The notes beneath the pieces are model-generated. The model saw only the letters and a program-made list of their open reading frames with translations. It had not been told where the DNA came from and ran no database searches. A DNA stretch of 5,032 bases from Acidobacteriota bacterium (GTDB lineage Bacteria; Acidobacteriota; Vicinamibacteria; Vicinamibacterales; Vicinamibacteraceae). This document shows, piece by piece, positions 3,653 to 5,032 of this stretch. Location of the stretch: assembly GCA_023429845.1 (NCBI GenBank), contig JAEZCY010000307.1, positions 1 to 5,032 of the forward strand, written 5' to 3'. How positions within the stretch are numbered: position 1 is the stretch's first letter; the number at the start of each line of letters is the position of its first letter. The translations under genes were made by a program, and so were the position numbers.

Positions 3653-5032
3653 TCAGTACTTCGGCCTGAGGTCGCGGATGCCCTCGTACACGGGCATCCG
3701 GTCCGGGCCGGCCTCTCGCGAGACGGCCTCGAACAATTTCTCGAGCTGCGCGCGGTGCGCGGCGTGGGCCGGGTCGTCGATCAGGTTGCGCAGCTCGTGC
3801 GGGTCGGCCTGCACGTCGTAGAGTTCCTCGGTGAACCGCGCCGGTGTCTGGTCGCCATTCGGGTAGCGAATGAGCTTGAAGCGATCGGTGCGGACCCCGC
3901 GCACGTTCGGCGTGTACGGGAACTGCGGCTCGTAGTTGTACTCGTAGAGGAACGCCGTGCGAAGCGAGCGCGACCCATCGCGCAGCAGCGGCACCAGCGA
4001 CCGCCCCGAGATGCCGGAGAGCGGCGCGGCTGCGCCGAGCTCCACGAGGGTCGGCGCCACGTCGTGGTTGAGGACCATCGCGTCCACCACGGTGCCTCCC
4101 TTTACCAGGCGCGGGTAGCGCACGAGCAGGGGCACCCGGATGCTCTCCTCGTACATCGTTCGCTTGTCCACGCGGCCGTGCTCGCCCAGCACGAAGCCGT
4201 TGTCGCTGGTGAAGACGACCACCGTGTCGTCGAGCTGGCCGGACCGCTGCAGCGCTTCGTAGACCCGGCCGACGCTCTCGTCCACCGAGAGCAGCGTCGA
4301 CAGGTACGCGCGAACGAACGCGTCGTGCTCCTTCAGGTCGTAGAGCGGGCCCTGCGCGCCGTGCCACGTCTTCAGGCTCTGCTCGAGCCACGCGGGCTTG
4401 CCGTCCGCAGGCCTGTAATTGTCGTAGTTGACGGGCGTGCGGATCGGGAACGCGTCAAGCGCGTCCGCCAGTCGCACCTCGGGCTCGATCGGACCGCCGT
4501 GCGGTGCCTTGTGACCGAGCACGAGCAGCCACGGGCGCTCGTGACGCCTGCCGATCCACTCCACTGCATGGTCGGTGACCACGGTCGTGTAGTAGCCCGG
4601 GACCTGCCGGCGCACCCCGTTCACGTTGAACACGTTGTCGTTGTAGTTGCCCTGGCCCCGATGGCTCACCCAGTGCTCGAAGCCGGGGCGGGCGGCGTCG
4701 TTGTCCTCGCCCATGTGCCACTTGCCGATGTACGCGGTTTCGTAACCGGCTTCCTGGAGCCGCCGCGGGTAGCTCGGGAGCTGCTCGGGGTACTCCGTGA
4801 AGTTGTCGCCGACCCGGTGGCTGCGCGCGTAGCGCCCACTCAACAGGGAGGCGCGGCTCGGCGAACACAGCGACGTGGTGACGAACGCGTTGCGGAACCG
4901 TGCGCCTTCGTGCGCCAGCCGATCGAGGTTCGGCGTGCGGAACCACGGAAACAGCGCGGCATCACCCTGCTCCTGCTGCACGACGCCGAGCGCGTCCCAC
5001 CGCTGGTCGTCGGTGAGGATCACCAGCACGTT
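3653..5032 (-). CDS. Type I (formylglycine-dependent) sulfatase, N-terminus beyond the window
   Basis: The frame is open to the right edge, where it reads N-V-L-V-I-L-T-D-D-Q-R-W-D-A-L-G. This is the first core strand of an S1-family sulfatase, so the GTG at 5029-5027 is an internal Val rather than the start; a signal peptide would lie outside. Counting from that Val: D7/D8 bind calcium; CSPSR (55-59) is the C-X-P-X-R signature whose Cys becomes formylglycine; GKWHMG (102-107) and H-K-A-P-H (173-177) line the site; T-S-D-N-G (274-278) supplies the other metal ligands; D-K-R-T-M-Y-E-E-S-I-R-V-P (288-300) is the usual active-site Lys segment. The C-terminal subdomain ends at L-Y-D-V-Q-A-D-P-H-E-L-R-N-L (403-416) and a short tail. 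It hydrolyses sulfate esters, probably of a glycan in the periplasm or outside the cell. G-Q-G-N-Y-N-D-N-x-F-N-V-N-G (125-138) recalls N-acetylglucosamine-6-sulfatase-like (S1_11) enzymes, but the substrate is unproven. At least 459 residues are present with all catalytic motifs intact. Confidence 0.93.
   Translation of the reverse strand, partial: NVLVILTDDQRWDALGVVQQEQGDAALFPWFRTPNLDRLAHEGARFRNAFVTTSLCSPSRASLLSGRYARSHRVGDNFTEYPEQLPSYPRRLQEAGYETAYIGKWHMGEDNDAARPGFEHWVSHRGQGNYNDNVFNVNGVRRQVPGYYTTVVTDHAVEWIGRRHERPWLLVLGHKAPHGGPIEPEVRLADALDAFPIRTPVNYDNYRPADGKPAWLEQSLKTWHGAQGPLYDLKEHDAFVRAYLSTLLSVDESVGRVYEALQRSGQLDDTVVVFTSDNGFVLGEHGRVDKRTMYEESIRVPLLVRYPRLVKGGTVVDAMVLNHDVAPTLVELGAAAPLSGISGRSLVPLLRDGSRSLRTAFLYEYNYEPQFPYTPNVRGVRTDRFKLIRYPNGDQTPARFTEELYDVQADPHELRNLIDDPAHAAHRAQLEKLFEAVSREAGPDRMPVYEGIRDLRPKY
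3675..3700. other. 9-bp perfect hairpin inside the sulfatase 3' end, next to the convergent junction
   Basis: CGGATGCCC (3675-3683) and GGGCATCCG (3692-3700) are exact inverted complements around the 8-nt loop TCGTACAC. The hairpin lies 29 bp beyond the stop of the plus-strand oxidoreductase and within the last codons of the sulfatase. The genes have only 6 bp between them, so an RNA 3' structure for the oxidoreductase message would have to sit inside the opposing gene, as this does. It has no T tract, so it is not a standard intrinsic terminator. Such a stem could also arise by chance in GC-rich coding DNA. Confidence 0.3.

Noticed and set aside
5027..5029. GTG as the start codon of the sulfatase.
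   Set aside because: The preceding codon is Asn, and N-V-L-V-I-L-T-D-D-Q is the internal first core strand of sulfatases. The true start lies outside the window.
1..5032. tRNA, rRNA, CRISPR arrays, insertion sequences, integrase or phage genes, toxin-antitoxin pairs.
   Set aside because: None was seen on either strand. The window is almost entirely filled by intact conserved metabolic genes with no terminal inverted repeats.

Overview
The window is a GC-rich (by eye, mid-60s percent) bacterial chromosomal segment, densely packed with conserved metabolic genes. There are no mobile elements, tRNA or rRNA genes, or CRISPR arrays. The start of an alternative complex III (Act) operon, together with a radical SAM/Cys-rich ArsS-type protein, a two-domain protein disulfide oxidoreductase and a type I sulfatase, suggests a soil or sediment bacterium. 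Acidobacteriota (Vicinamibacteria-like) is my best guess. That is an inference from gene content and base composition, because no phylogenetic marker lies in the window.

Layout from left to right. Positions 1-69 (minus) hold the first 23 codons of actB, the molybdopterin/Fe-S-like subunit of alternative complex III, which runs off the left edge. Positions 164-814 (minus) hold actA, the membrane-anchored pentaheme cytochrome c of the same complex. The 94-bp actA-actB gap carries a small perfect hairpin. The 252-bp gap upstream of actA (815-1066) holds a good sigma70-type promoter candidate, with a CRP/FNR-like palindrome between its -35 and -10 boxes, followed by a leader of about 210 nt. Positions 1067-1840 (minus) hold a DUF2461 protein, and 1918-2892 (minus) hold an ArsS-type radical SAM enzyme. 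The two are codirectional, 77 bp apart and possibly cotranscribed. Positions 2893-2998 are a divergent promoter region. It includes three tandem 7-bp repeats and a -10-like box placed as in leaderless genes. Positions 2999-3646 (plus) hold the disulfide oxidoreductase, which starts with GTG. It converges, with only 6 bp between stop codons, on a type I formylglycine sulfatase at 3653-5032 (minus), whose N-terminus lies beyond the right edge.

Functionally, actA and actB belong to the respiratory quinol-oxidising complex that can replace cytochrome bc1. ArsS-type enzymes act in arsenosugar synthesis after ArsM methylation, but no arsM is visible here. The disulfide oxidoreductase is divergently paired with arsS and could be a redox partner, though only position suggests this. 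The sulfatase probably removes sulfate esters from host or algal glycans. I see no clearly new multi-gene system. The most interesting signals are regulatory: the palindrome in the act promoter, the heptamer repeats and leaderless-like start of the disulfide oxidoreductase, and the arsS/DUF2461/oxidoreductase neighbourhood.
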